64,000 bases of DNA from Lotus japonicus. Taxonomy: Eukaryota > Streptophyta > Magnoliopsida > Fabales > Fabaceae. Below are positions 12,865 to 23,752 of the stretch, in pieces. Positions within the stretch are counted from its first letter, which is position 1; each line of letters begins with the position of its first letter. The notes beneath the pieces are model-generated. The model was given only the letters and a program-made list of their open reading frames with translations, made no database searches and was not told where the DNA came from. The stretch spans positions 34,119,987 to 34,183,986 of the forward strand of contig NC_080043.1 of NCBI RefSeq assembly GCF_012489685.1, written 5' to 3'. The translations under genes and the position numbers were made by a program.

Positions 12865-13012
12865 GTTTTTTTTTTTTTTTTTATAAGCAAATGTTAGTGG
12901 TTAGTTGTTAGTAAGTTAGAAAATCCCTTCAAATTTCTCTTTCAGGATTAGAACCCTGGACCTTCCCCTCCCCAACCCTTATGTCCCCTAACTCTTACCA
13001 CTTGGACTAACT
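12865..13012 (-). mobile_element. tRNA-derived SINE (copy A only)
   Basis: Read on the minus strand it has an A-box-like AGTCCAAGTGGTAAGAG, a decayed B box GGTTCTAATCC, the body AACTTACTAACAACTA and an A-rich tail (the T run at 12,866-12,882). Copy B lacks it at 43,530. The same family occurs at 58,104-58,260 and about 41,285-41,397. Confidence 0.75.
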
Positions 13013-13387
13013 ACCAGTGATTACTAATTTTGCTTATTGTGTTAACTTTCACCCCTTACTTATTTCTGGTTCTGTCCTAGAATGTGAGTACTGAAAGCAC
13101 GCAAGTTCTACATTATGATTTAGAGTTACATTTCAAATTTAATGCTGAAGATTCTTACACTAAAGTAATAGGCTAATAGCTTCAAACATATACTTGGTAT
13201 TCCATACCAATTTATATAACCTGCAAGGAACATTTCATCAAAGGAACATGTAAATTTTGAAAGAACATCATTTCTGCTGAAAGGGAGAGTCCAACTTCAT
13301 GATTGGGGTAAGAACAGGTATCAGATGGACCCAACATATCATATCACTTCTACCAGAATATTACTAACTTTTAAGTCTTTAAGAGAC

Positions 13388-13395
13388 TATAAATA
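13388..13395 (+). promoter_or_regulatory. Candidate TATA box for MIR2111 hairpin 3 (copy A)
   Basis: TATAAATA lies about 135 bp before the hairpin and is conserved in copy B at 43,897-43,904. The spacing suits a short pri-miRNA leader. No transcript data are available here. Confidence 0.45.
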
Positions 13396-13523
13396 TAAAC
13401 CAAGTAATGACCATCAGCCTCATTCCTACTGACTACAACTACAAGTACTCTTCTTACAGACTATTTGTTCATTTAATTTTCATCTGTCACTTCCATTGGT
13501 TCAATCCCTCATGGAAGAATCAG

Positions 13524-13631
13524 TGTTGGGTCAGGATCACGTAATCTGCATCCTGAGGTTTAGAACAATATATTTTGTTTTGTATCTAGTCCTCGGGACG
13601 CAGATTACGCCTTCCTTACCAGCAGTCAATA
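13524..13631 (+). ncRNA. MIR2111: MIR2111 precursor, hairpin 3 (copy A)
   Basis: The 5p arm at 13,542-13,562 is the exact canonical miR2111 sequence: TAATCTGCATCCTGAGGT followed by TTA. The 3p strand at 13,589-13,609 begins GTCCTCGGGACGCAGATTA. Its ACG replaces the usual ATG, giving one A:C mismatch opposite position 9 of the mature strand. The loop is 26 nt. The locus stands alone, about 9.5 kb after the hairpin 1/2 pair, with its own candidate TATA box. Upstream and downstream similarity to the pair points to an old local duplication. Confidence 0.94.
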
Positions 13632-16407
13632 ACATGTTATTCAATTTGCTTAAGTTTTTTCACTAATTGTTAAGTATGCATTGCATGTCTGTATTGGATT
13701 GAACTAGTTGCCTTTTGTACTTCTGAGGCTCTTGCTGTCAAGTTTGAGAAAACATAATTTTTCAGTTTTGTCAATTTAAGCAACATTACATGCTGCAAGG
13801 GTTCAGCTTCAGCCCTTCATAGAGCATAATGCATGTGACGTGGCCTGAATTTGTTAAAATGGGTGAGATCAAGCATCCTCTGGAACAATATAAGAGTAAT
13901 CAAATTTAAAGATCTTACTAAAGTTTTTATGAGCTTACAAAATTGGTAGACTATGGAAGAGTGATCAAAGATTGATGAAATTGACCCGAAATAGTTGGAA
14001 AACCCCCTTGTTTTTATGTAGGTTCGTACATTGAATTTGTTCTGAAATTAATCTGTTCCTGAAAGAGCGTAATATGTTTTTGCATATGAAAATTAGGGAA
14101 AGCCAGTAGTTTCAAATGGAGATACCTATAGTATATGTGATGATTTATGAAACAACATTTGTGTTCTAGTTTCCTGAAGCACTCCGTAGTTTCTTCTTTT
14201 AGTTCCAAAGTTCTTCTCCCTCTTGTAGATTACGATTAAAAATCACATCACAAGGCAGCATTTTGTCAGATTGGGTGAAGACCATTCAAGAAAACATCTT
14301 GTGCCAGAGAAGGAACGGAACGAAATAAATTATAACTTTGGTATTCCTTTATTACCCTTGTCTTTAAAGTTCTCACGATAATATCTTTTGTGAAAGATTA
14401 AAAAACAAGGATAAAGAAGTAATTTCATAATTATAAAAATAAACTTAATGTTGATTCAATCATCCGAAATTGGGAGGAAATAAAAATACGTAGATACTAT
14501 ACAATGCAGTGCGACGGAATGGATTCCATCATGTTCTTTTCATTTTGTTCCATTCCGTTGCATAATTTTTTAACAAATAAGTAGATATAATGTGATTCCA
14601 TTACATGCCCCTCTCGATCCATTCCATCACCTGCATGCCATTAATCCAAATATAGCCGCCGGCTTCTGGTTTAGGCTCCTCCATTGAAAGATCCTCTAAC
14701 TGACTAGTTTGTGTGACCTTTGATGTCAATGTTGGTCCTTGTTTTGGCACATCCAAAAAGTCCTCCAGTCCACTAGTCAAGGTAGACTTCGATGTCAAGG
14801 AAGCTCCAAGGAGGCTCAAGGCCTGCACCACAAGGGAGGGGAGAGAAAAGAAAGAAAGATCAAAATGTTATAAACAAGAAAAAGAATTATAAATGTAGTA
14901 ATAACAGTCAGTCACCTTACCTCTGCCTCCCCAATGCGTACCACCTTCACTTCAATATCATCAAGGGGAAGGCTTAATTCTTTCAAATATGAAATGCAAG
15001 AAATAGCAGACAGCAGTTTCACTTTTAGATCATCTCCTACACCATATATTGCAGGTCTCCTCACAAATCCTACACTACCTTCTTTCAATCTGCTAGGGGA
15101 TCTTGGGTCCAATGCGGTTAAGGTTCTTAGATTTGAAACTAATCCCTTGGACTTAGAAATAACTCCGCTCTTTACCTCTATGGCTACTTGTTCTGATTGA
15201 TAATATTTTAAAAAAGAATTACAAACATTCCTTGCTTCAAATGTACCATTACCATAATAATAGCCAGGGGGTTCTACTTCTACATCTGGAATGTTGAGGG
15301 GCTGACTTGGACAACCAAACTGCGGTGCCAATCCAGGATTGAGTAACAAAGAGCACGAGTCTGTACACCATGAAGAGTCCAAGCTCTCCACGCTCTTATA
15401 CAAATTATCAACACATCCAACAAAAGATTGACCACTCACCACCCAAAAGCTTTACAATGGACCCCAATGGTATGGTAAGGAGGCTAAAAATGAAGTCAAC
15501 AAAATCTGCATTGGCTTCAGCAAAGATTATCTTGTTCTGAGATTTACTTCGCACTACCTTAACATCCATTTTACTGTCACCAATGTTAGCCCTTGCCCTA
15601 ACTGCTGATGCAAACAGGTTTTGAGGGTTGTCTTTCTTCTTGGAGTCACTTCCCAAAATTGCATTTGTCAGAGGCTCACGAGAGGTTAAGGTGTACATGA
15701 GGATCTTCAATATCTAAACATCAAAAGGACAGATGGGAACTTTTAGTCAAGATAACAAACAAACCACACACGTATAACTCTCCATTTTTGTTATTTTTCT
15801 GTTTTTTTAGAATTTCACTGATAAGATGAAATCACATGATATACAAGATGTTAAAACCAAACAATAATAGTACAACAAAGACTCACGAAGTAATCCATCT
15901 TAATATCAAGAACTAACCAAGATTGTGCCTACTAAGTACTAACTATATATATTGATATTCGCCAGTCTCGTTTATAGGACATCAAGAAGTTTAGAACCAA
16001 TTTATGCAGAGAACTGAGCAATGCTTAGGCAGAGAGAGCTACTTGTGTCGAAATTCAATTTTGTATGAGAATAATGGGGGCGGCAATAACTGATCTGTTG
16101 AGCAGTCAATGACTCGATCATGGAGGTCATATGGTAAGGATAAAAGTGAAGGGTCCAGTCAGAGAAGTTAGTTAGCTAAAGCGGATATAAGTTAAACTAA
16201 TTTGTTAGATGATTGTAGAAGTTAAAAACAATTACAGAAGTTACTTCATTAAGGGCAGAGGCCTCATTCATTCTTTTTAGCATCAAGTAATCAGAGCCAT
16301 GACTCAGTTGTAAGGGAAAACCCTTGGAGGAGACATCTTTCTCTTTGTTTATGCTGAGTTTCATTCATCAATGAAAACCATATTTTCTTTTACCCTCATT
16401 CCTTTAA

Positions 16408-16688
16408 GAGCATCTCCGGTGCAAAAAATGCAAAGTTGCTAGTTGGGTTACTTAAACATTATTCTGGTGGGCACAAACTGTCACATCGGATTTAAGAAAC
16501 TGAAGCATAATTCGCTCCAACCACGGTTAACTATGTCTCATATATTTATATTATTTCAAGGTCATAACACTATTTAAGTTTGTGAATGAAAGAGAAAATA
16601 TAATTTTTTAATCAAAAGGCAAGAAGAAAGAGGATAAGCAACCGTTGCTACCGTTGCTTAAACATGTCATGCTGCTCCAATGATACTC
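16408..16688. mobile_element. Tourist-like MITE flanked by TAA (copy A only)
   Basis: The element begins GAGCATCTCCGGTGCA and ends TGCTCCAATGATACTC, an imperfect inverted pair, and is flanked by TAA on both sides (16,405-16,407 and 16,689-16,691), as for PIF/Harbinger-type MITEs. It lies in intron 1 of DUF674 copy 1 and is absent from copy B. A relative begins at 25,095. Confidence 0.65.
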
Positions 16689-16974
16689 TAAAATAAGCAA
16701 CGGTTGCTTAAGTGCTCGAACTAGAGAAATCTTCACCCCAAAAAAATGCAAGGGCATTCCCATGTCCCTAACAGTTCTATTATCAAATACAACTACTCTA
16801 GAAATTGGGGTAAAGTTAGGCCTAACCTAAATTGCAAAACTTTTCATGTCCCTAAACATATCCTATGTAATCTTGAAGTTATAGAGTGAAGGTTCATCAA
16901 TGTTCTAAAGGTCCAATGCAAGTACAAAAAGTATATCAAAATTGATGTTACGGGGGCATGGGAATTGTAAGACA

Positions 16975-17483
16975 TGTAGGTTTCTTACAAATAAGGATTT
17001 GTTCCTAACCACATGCTTTTCTACTCATATAGAAAATAGAAGCATAATCCTAAATCACACTTGATTAACCCATACCCGAAAAACATGATGAAGATCTAGA
17101 GCGGAAGCGTACCTGAATGAGCCATGAGAATCGCTGAAGGATCTGGGGTTGTGATCTTCCAATTGTAGATCACCCTTAGGGTTTCCTAATGTTCTCCTCT
17201 GATGGGGATGAGGAGAAACTTTTTTTTACGTTGTTACGTTGTGTCTACAATTGGGGACCATAACCCTATAAGTAACTGCATCAGTTACAATTCTGTTTTC
17301 AATATTTCTAATTTGGCCCCTCATCAAATTAGAATATTGCCTTATGGTATCTGCACAATACCTTTTCATAACACATATGCCCTTAGCCATAAGATCAATA
17401 TTAAATAGACCACTTTAGTTTGGCTAATTAAATAATGGCCCTAACACAATTAAAAGTTATATTTGTGACCCAAAATTCTAACA
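16975..17483 (-). repeat. 3' LTR of the Copia element
   Basis: 509 bp. On the element strand it begins TGTTAGAATTTTGG and ends TTACAAGAAACCTACA-like sequence. It is preceded by the polypurine tract at 17,484-17,495. Confidence 0.93.
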
Positions 17484-17495
17484 ATCTCCCACTGG
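17484..17495 (-). other. Polypurine tract of the Copia element
   Basis: On the minus strand CCAGTGGGAGAT directly precedes the LTR start TGTTAG. This is a very common plus-strand primer site in plant Copia elements. Confidence 0.85.
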
Positions 17496-18207
17496 TCACA
17501 TATGTAACTTTACACACGTGTTAGACTTTATGAGCTCAAAAATTTGCCATTATATACCTTAAGCATATCCAAATAATCTCGTCCATTAGTCATGCCAGTA
17601 CATAGAACCAAAGCGATTTTCGTTATATCAATCATAACTAAACCCATCAATGATTACTAGTACTGACATAACTAAATGACATAGATTCATTATGAAATGT
17701 GCAGCATGAAAATCACAAGAAGGTGGCCTGTACTTGTCAATTTTCAACTAGTCCTACTTTACTTTAGTGAGATCATCCAATAACCTTATTGTACAAAGCA
17801 TAAATGACAGAATACCAAACTTTATAATTAACCAAAAAAATCCAAATACTAGAGTATGCATGCATAATACCAAACATAGAACACAAAATTTATAAATGAC
17901 TAACTCCCACTAAACTAAGCATTCCTCACACGGAAAAACACCCATGTGAGCAGTGTGCTCATGAAAGACCTTATGCGGTAGACCTTTTGTAAGAGGATCC
18001 GCTATCATGGAGTTTGTCCCTATGTGTTCTATAGAAATCTGTCAACTTTGTACCCTTTCCTTAACAACTAGGAACTTGATGTCAATATGTTTTGACTTGG
18101 TCGAGCTCCTATTATTGTTGAAAATAGGATGGTTGATTTATTGTCACAGTATAACTTAAGCGGTCTTTCAATTCCTTCCACAATTCGCAGCCCAGTGACA
18201 AAATTCA

Positions 18208-20187
18208 TCAACCAAATCCCATGGTTAGATGCCCCAAAAATGCTACAAATTCAGCTGCCATGGTGGATGAAGCAATAAGAGTTTGCTTGGTACTACGCCA
18301 AGAAACTGCACCACCAGTCAACATGAAAATATAGCCCGAAGTGGATCTTTTACTATCATGGCATCCCATAAAACCAGTCAGAATATCCAATGATCTCTAA
18401 TTGGTCTGACTTCCTATATGTGAGCATATAATCTTTTGTTCTCTGTAAATACCTCATAACTCTTTTGGCTGCTTTCCAATGATCCATTCCTGGATTGCTC
18501 AAATATCTGCCTAACATCCCAACATATCTGGACGCGTACAAACTTGGGCATACATAGGACTCCCTACAGCTGATGCATAAGGAATCTTTTGCATTTCCTG
18601 AATTTATAAGTTTCCTTTTGGGCATTGACTGAGACTAAATTTGTCTCCCTTAGCAACTGGAGTATCCCCTGATGTACAATTCTGCATGCCAAACATTTTA
18701 AGTACCTTTTCGATATAGTTCCTTTGTGACAATCCCAGAATACCCCGAGATCGGTCTCGGTGTATCTGAATTCCTAAAACAAAGGAAGCGTCACCAAGAT
18801 CTTTCATTTCAAATTTTCTTGATAGAAATCTCTTGGTTTCGTGCAACATGCCTATATCATTAATGGCAAGCAGTATGTCATCAACATACAGAACCGGGAA
18901 AATATACTTGCTCCCACTGAATTTGTGATACACACAATCCTCAACAACATTCACCTCGAAACCAAATGAGAGAATTACTTCATGAAATTTGTGGTACCAC
19001 TGACGAGATGCCTGCTTTAGTCCATAAATGGATTTTGTCAATTTGCAAGCCATATTCTTTGGGTCTCCTGACACAAAGTTTTCTGGTTGCACCATATAGA
19101 TTGTCTCATCAATGTTTCCATTGAGAAACGCTGTCTTGACATCCATTTGATGAAGTTTCAAATCATAATGTGCAACAAGAGCCATGATTGTCCTAAAAGA
19201 GTCTTTCAATGAAACCGGAGAGAAAGTCTCTTTAAAGTCAATCCCTTCCTTTTGAGTATAACCCTTAGCCACAAGACGAGCCTTATACCTCTCCACATTA
19301 CCATTAGAATCCCGCTTGGTCTTAAATATCCATTTGCAACCAATGGGTTTCACACCTTCTGGTAATGGGACAAGTTCCCAAACCTTATTGTCTTGCATGG
19401 ACTTATACTCTTCCTTCATTGCTTCAATCCACTTTTTAGAGTTGGAATCCTGCATGGCTTGCTGGAAGTTGATTGGATCAACTTCCATCATACCATTATT
19501 TTCCTCATGTTCTTGGAGAAAGACTATGTAATCATCTGGAATAGCATTTCTCCTTTCTCTAGTGGATCTCCGCAAAGGTATTGGTTCTTGTAACACTTGT
19601 TCTTGAGGATCTTGAGTTTGTTCTTCATGAACCACCATATCACCTTGAGTAGGAGGAGATTCAACAACAATGTCTTGTAGAGGTTCCGTACTTGCTTCAT
19701 CAAAAGCAACTGTATGAATCGGTTTTGGAATTGTTACCGACTCTTCCTCTAAAACAAAGTCTCTAATCTTATTCTCCCCTCCAAACTCTATATCCTCAAA
19801 GAACGTGGTTGTTCCCGTCTCAAAAATTGTCTTTAATTTGGGATCATAAAATTTATAGCCCCTGGATCTTTCAGAATAACCAATAAAGTAGCTGCTCACT
19901 GTTCGGGAGTCCAATTTCTTTTCATTTGGCCTATAAGGCCTTGCCTCAGCTGGACATCCCCATACATGAAAATGTTTCAAACTAGGCTTTCGCCCAGTCC
20001 AAAACTCATAAGGTGTTTTGGCAGCTGCCTTGGTTGGCACTCTATTTAGAATGTAAGCTGCAGTCTTTAGTGCCTCTCCCCAAAGTGACTCTGGCAAGGT
20101 AGGATGACAAATCATACTCCTTACCATATCCTTAAGAGTCCGGTTTCGTCTTTTAGCCACACCATTCATGCTAGGTGACCCTGGCAT
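18208..20187 (-). pseudogene. Copia pol remnant: integrase end, reverse transcriptase, RNase H
   Basis: A 527-codon frame (18,604-20,187) starts inside integrase ([19 protein letters not shown]) and continues through the integrase C-terminal part ([20 protein letters not shown]) into reverse transcriptase, with [10 protein letters not shown] and the catalytic YVDD in [10 protein letters not shown]. It then shifts frame near SLSQCPKG. The RNase H part ([24 protein letters not shown]) follows in two further frames at 18,208-18,625. The glutamate of the integrase DDE triad, normally in the AERRNRT-type motif, is lysine here. The first part of integrase, including both catalytic aspartates, is deleted. 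Confidence 0.9.
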
Positions 20188-20232
20188 GGTGTACTGTGGG
20201 ACGATTCCACATTCAGAGATTCACTATAGTAG

Positions 20233-20855
20233 CTACAGTATCAACAAATATAGATTATCATATCCCATAAGTGGACCGGTTCCAACAACATTTGAGTTAA
20301 AAGACAACTTGAATTTATTATTTCCAAATGAACATAAATAACCATATTTGTCCATATAAGAAACTGAAACCAAATTCCATCTAAATGACGGAACCACAAA
20401 AGTATCTTTCAAATCCAAATAAAATCCAGTACACAATAATAATCTAAAATGCCTTGTAGCTGCCACATCCACCGACTTGCCATCTCCAACATAAATGTAT
20501 CTTTCAACATCATTTGGCTTTCGGTAGTTCAGGTAGTCCAGCCTTGAAACACTGATGTTAGTAGTTGCACCGGAGTCTAACCACCAAGTGTTTCTAGGTA
20601 CTGAAGCTAAATTGACCTCATAAATGTACCTTTCCTTACACGCCAAGCGTGATATTTAGGACATTTCTTTTTCACATGCCCAGACACATTGCAAAAGAAA
20701 CAGTTATCATCCTCATTCTGTTTCTTTTGTGCTGGAGCATTTGCAGCTTCATTCTTGGGCTCAACAGTTTTCTTTCTTTTGCCCTTGTCTTTAGAGGTGC
20801 TAACAAAATTAGCACTTTCTTTTCTTGCTTCAACCTTTCCTCTTCTTGCACACAA
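20233..20855 (-). pseudogene. Copia gag zinc knuckle and protease remnant
   Basis: Two overlapping frames on the minus strand. The first (20,607-20,855) is lysine-rich and holds a CX2CX4HX4C nucleic-acid-binding knuckle, CFFCNVSGHVKKKC. The second (20,233-20,646) is the aspartic protease part with the active-site motif WWLDSGATTNIS. A frameshift lies between them. Right after the protease the frame reads DTVATIVNL and stops, then jumps to ECGIVPQYT of integrase: the integrase zinc-binding (HHCC) and catalytic-core sequence is missing. The remaining gag region to about 22,500 has no long open frame. Confidence 0.85.
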
Positions 20856-22527
20856 AATGAAATGAACTCGTTAAGAGATCATTTCTCCTTTTGACAGTTA
20901 TAAGATATCTTAAACTGACTGAATTGTGCAGGAAGAGAAAGCAAATACTAAATGAATGAGCAAGTCATCCGACAGCTCAAGTTTAGCGCCTTAAGTTTTG
21001 AAGCAATATTTGACATGCCCATAATGTATTCCTTATATTTCCTTTGCCCTGATATTTCATGGAAATCAAGTTATGAAGAAGAGTACTTGTTTCCGCCTTA
21101 TCGCTTTTTTGCGAAGCGCTTTTCAATTTCAGCAAGGAAATCTTTGGCACCTTTTATCTCTTCCAAGATAGTACCCCTAAAGACCTCAGGAATGATGCGC
21201 TTAATGATCATGAGACTCATGCGATTGGAGCGATCCCACTTCTCATAATCTTTCCTCTGTTCAGAGGTACTAGATTCCGTAAGAGAAGCGGGTTAGGCCC
21301 CCCTTAATGCAAGGTCAAGATCCATGCAGCCAAGAACAATTTCCATGTTCTCTTTCCAGTCCTTAAAATTTATTCCATTAAGGACCAGAACCGAATTTAG
21401 ATTAGCAGATATCGAACCAATAGTAGCTGAATGTAGAACAAAATAGATACTATAAATATACTCACATTATAAACTAGAAAAACCAAATCATTTGTATGTT
21501 CAAATAATGACATAACCCATCTCAAGATACCTAGTGCACCATCAATATCATGTCTTTTGACAGTAATACTAATTGCTAGTGGTACTCTTGTTGTAATGAT
21601 CAAACATTGATAATAAATCATGTCAAATAACAAACCTTCTTTGGATTGATTTATCATTCACATGTAAACCCTTAAAATTATCACATGTTTATCATCACAG
21701 GTGTGTATGAAATCCGGCCAAGCATTAACTTTTCCTTTGGGGTCCATTAATACTCGCATGGATAAACATACACACGCACAAACTTTTAATATTTCTTATG
21801 AGCAATCTCCATAAAAAGAGGTCACTTTTGTGACTTTCTTATTTTAATTGACTCATTTAAAATATTAAACAATTGTATAAAAAAATACAAATCATAGCCA
21901 AAATTTGAACGCACACTAATAATTTTCCATATACCCATAGCCGAATTATCAACGAATTGAAACAGAAGCATGGTTCACAATTATATAATCTCTTTTAACA
22001 TGTCAAATTCAAAAACTTACATATATGAAAAAAAGAATTCATGATTCACGTGAACCCAGAAAACATAAATTGATTCACAATCAATATATCCATATTGCAA
22101 ACAAAACTGAATGCAATTTTGATATTCACGTGCTTTGCAAATAAATCAATATCCATGCTGTTTTTGATATTCACGTTTCATATATATATAAAAGACGAAA
22201 CTGTTGAATGAATGCAATTATAAAACTGAATCAAGTCTATATAGTTTCTTTGACTGAATTCACACATGGAGTGCAAGCGTGGTAGACATGTGAAATGAAA
22301 ATAGTGCAGCAAATCCCCAATAAAAGCAACACCATCACAGCACCAAAAAAAATTAATCACCGCCACCGGTGTTAAAATAAAAAAAAACCACACTATCACA
22401 TAACACAATAAATAGCGGAAACATATTTTCTCATGAAACTGTTCGATGAACATAATTCCCAATATCACAAAATTGAAACCCTAATCTTAAAAAAATTACC
22501 AAAATCATACATGAATCAGGCATGGGT

Positions 22528-22540
22528 GGCTCTGATACCA
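22528..22540 (-). other. Primer-binding site of the Copia element
   Basis: On the minus strand TGGTATCAGAGCC lies 2 bases inside the 5' LTR end. It is complementary to the 3' end of plant initiator methionine tRNA, the standard primer for Copia elements. Confidence 0.92.
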
Positions 22541-22542
22541 CT

Positions 22543-23051
22543 TGTAGTTTTCTTACAAATAAGGATTTGTTCCTAACCACATGCTTTTCTACTCATATAG
22601 AAAATAGAAGCATAATCCTAAATCACACTTGATTAACCCATACCCGAAAAACATGATGAAGATCTAGAGCGGAAGCGTACCTGAATGAGCCATGAGAATC
22701 GCTAAAGGATCTGGGGTTGTGATCTTCCAATTGTAGATCACCCTTAGGGTTTCCTAATGTTCTCCTCTGATGGGGATAAGGAGAAACTTTTTTTTACGTT
22801 GTTACGTTGTGTCTACAATTGGGGACCATAACCCTATAAGTAACTGCATCAGTTACAATTCTGTTTTCAATATTTCTAATTTGGCCCCTCATCAAATTAG
22901 AATATTGCCTTATGGTATCTGCACAATACCTTTTCATAACACATATGCCCTTAGCCATAAGATCAATATTAAATAGACCACTTTAGTTTGGCTAATTAAA
23001 TAATGGCCCTAACACAATTAAAAGTTATATTTGTGACCCAAAATTCTAACA
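22543..23051 (-). repeat. 5' LTR of the Copia element
   Basis: 509 bp, nearly identical to 16,975-17,483. It lies only 23 bp inside the intron from the exon 1 splice donor of DUF674 copy 1, so any LTR promoter or polyadenylation activity would act right beside the host exon. Confidence 0.93.
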
Positions 23052-23752
23052 AGACATACACACCATACAATTACCTCTTGCATGCCAATATTCTGTGTGA
23101 TTTCCTCTAGTTGAGTCAAGTCTGAATACCCCATTTGCACCAGCAGCGGCATGAAGCTCACAAAAGAACTAGGCACAATCTTCAAATCATCAAAGACCAG
23201 AAAAGATGACTCAGTCCCTTTCACAAACACTCCACCTTTGACTTCCACGCTACCCTCGGAATCCAAATTCTTGGGTTCTCTAACGGGTTTTCCACAGGTA
23301 CAAACCAGATTAGGAAAAGTAGTAAACTTGTCACAGGAAGCGCACACATAAACCTTTGTTGCGGGTTCTGTGTCATCAACATTCAAAACCAGCTTCGAGC
23401 AAAGCGCTTCACAGGGGTTCCGGGGACGCAGCAGCATCTGCTTGCAGACAGGGTTCCATACATCGTTAGGGGAGAGATTCTGGACGCTTTGGTAGAGATT
23501 GTTGATGCTGTTAAGGAACGGTGGTTCTGGGGGCTGTTGATCGTTGTTGCCGTCGCTGCTCGAGGTGGCTGTGGTGGTGGTTGTGGCGGCGACAAGGCGA
23601 GTGATGGTGCCGAGTGGAAGGGACAGAAAACTGAAGAGCGTGTCGACGAAGTCGTTGGTTGCTTCAACTGCGACAACTTTGTTGGTTTGTTTGTCGAACA
23701 AGATTTTGATGGGAAGGGTTTTTGTCTCTTGTGGCTGCGATTGGGATGCCAT

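Larger units (their letters stand above)
16975..23051 (-). mobile_element. Ty1/Copia retrotransposon in intron 1 of DUF674 copy 1
   Basis: A 6,077-bp element with two 509-bp LTRs (16,975-17,483 and 22,543-23,051) in TG...CA form, flanked by the 5-bp target duplication AGACA (16,970-16,974 and 23,052-23,056). It is transcribed on the minus strand, the same orientation as the host gene. I count about three differences between the LTRs, so the insertion is young. The copy B intron lacks it. Gag zinc knuckle, protease, the end of integrase, reverse transcriptase and RNase H can be recognised, but frames are broken and most of integrase is deleted, so it is non-autonomous. Confidence 0.95.
1..23752 (+). 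repeat. Segmental duplication, copy A
   Basis: Bases 1 to about 16,974 plus 23,052-23,752 match 27,729-47,725 in the same order and orientation. Base 1 aligns with base 27,729. The two stretches stay near-identical by eye through intergenic DNA, MIR2111 hairpins, pseudogenes and DUF674 exons. The left end lies outside the window. The right end of homology is close to the start codon of the DUF674 gene. Insertions private to this copy are a MITE-like element near 3,052, a SINE near 12,865, a TAA-flanked MITE at 16,408 and a Copia element at 16,975-23,051. Confidence 0.93.
14601..23752 (-). pseudogene. DUF674 gene copy 1, frameshifted and split by Copia
   Basis: Three exons on the minus strand: exon 1 23,075-23,752 (226 codons, begins MASQSQPQETKTLP), exon 2 14,921-15,713, exon 3 14,601-14,822. 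Splice sites are GAG|GTAATT and GAG|GTAAGG donors with TTTAG|ATA and GTGCAG|GCC acceptors, all phase 0 as in the intact third copy. DUF674 proteins of unknown function consist of repeated modules. Here module 1 (KILFDKQTNKVVAVEATNDF) is exon 1 and module 2 (KSQNKIIFAEANADFVDFIF) is exon 2. Exon 2 is 793 nt, not a multiple of three, because 7 bp are inserted near 15,431-15,443. Intron 1 contains a whole Copia element. The C-terminus is longer than in the paralogues (ends MEWIERGM). Module 1 has a CASC...CTCG cysteine pattern that could bind metal. Confidence 0.85.
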
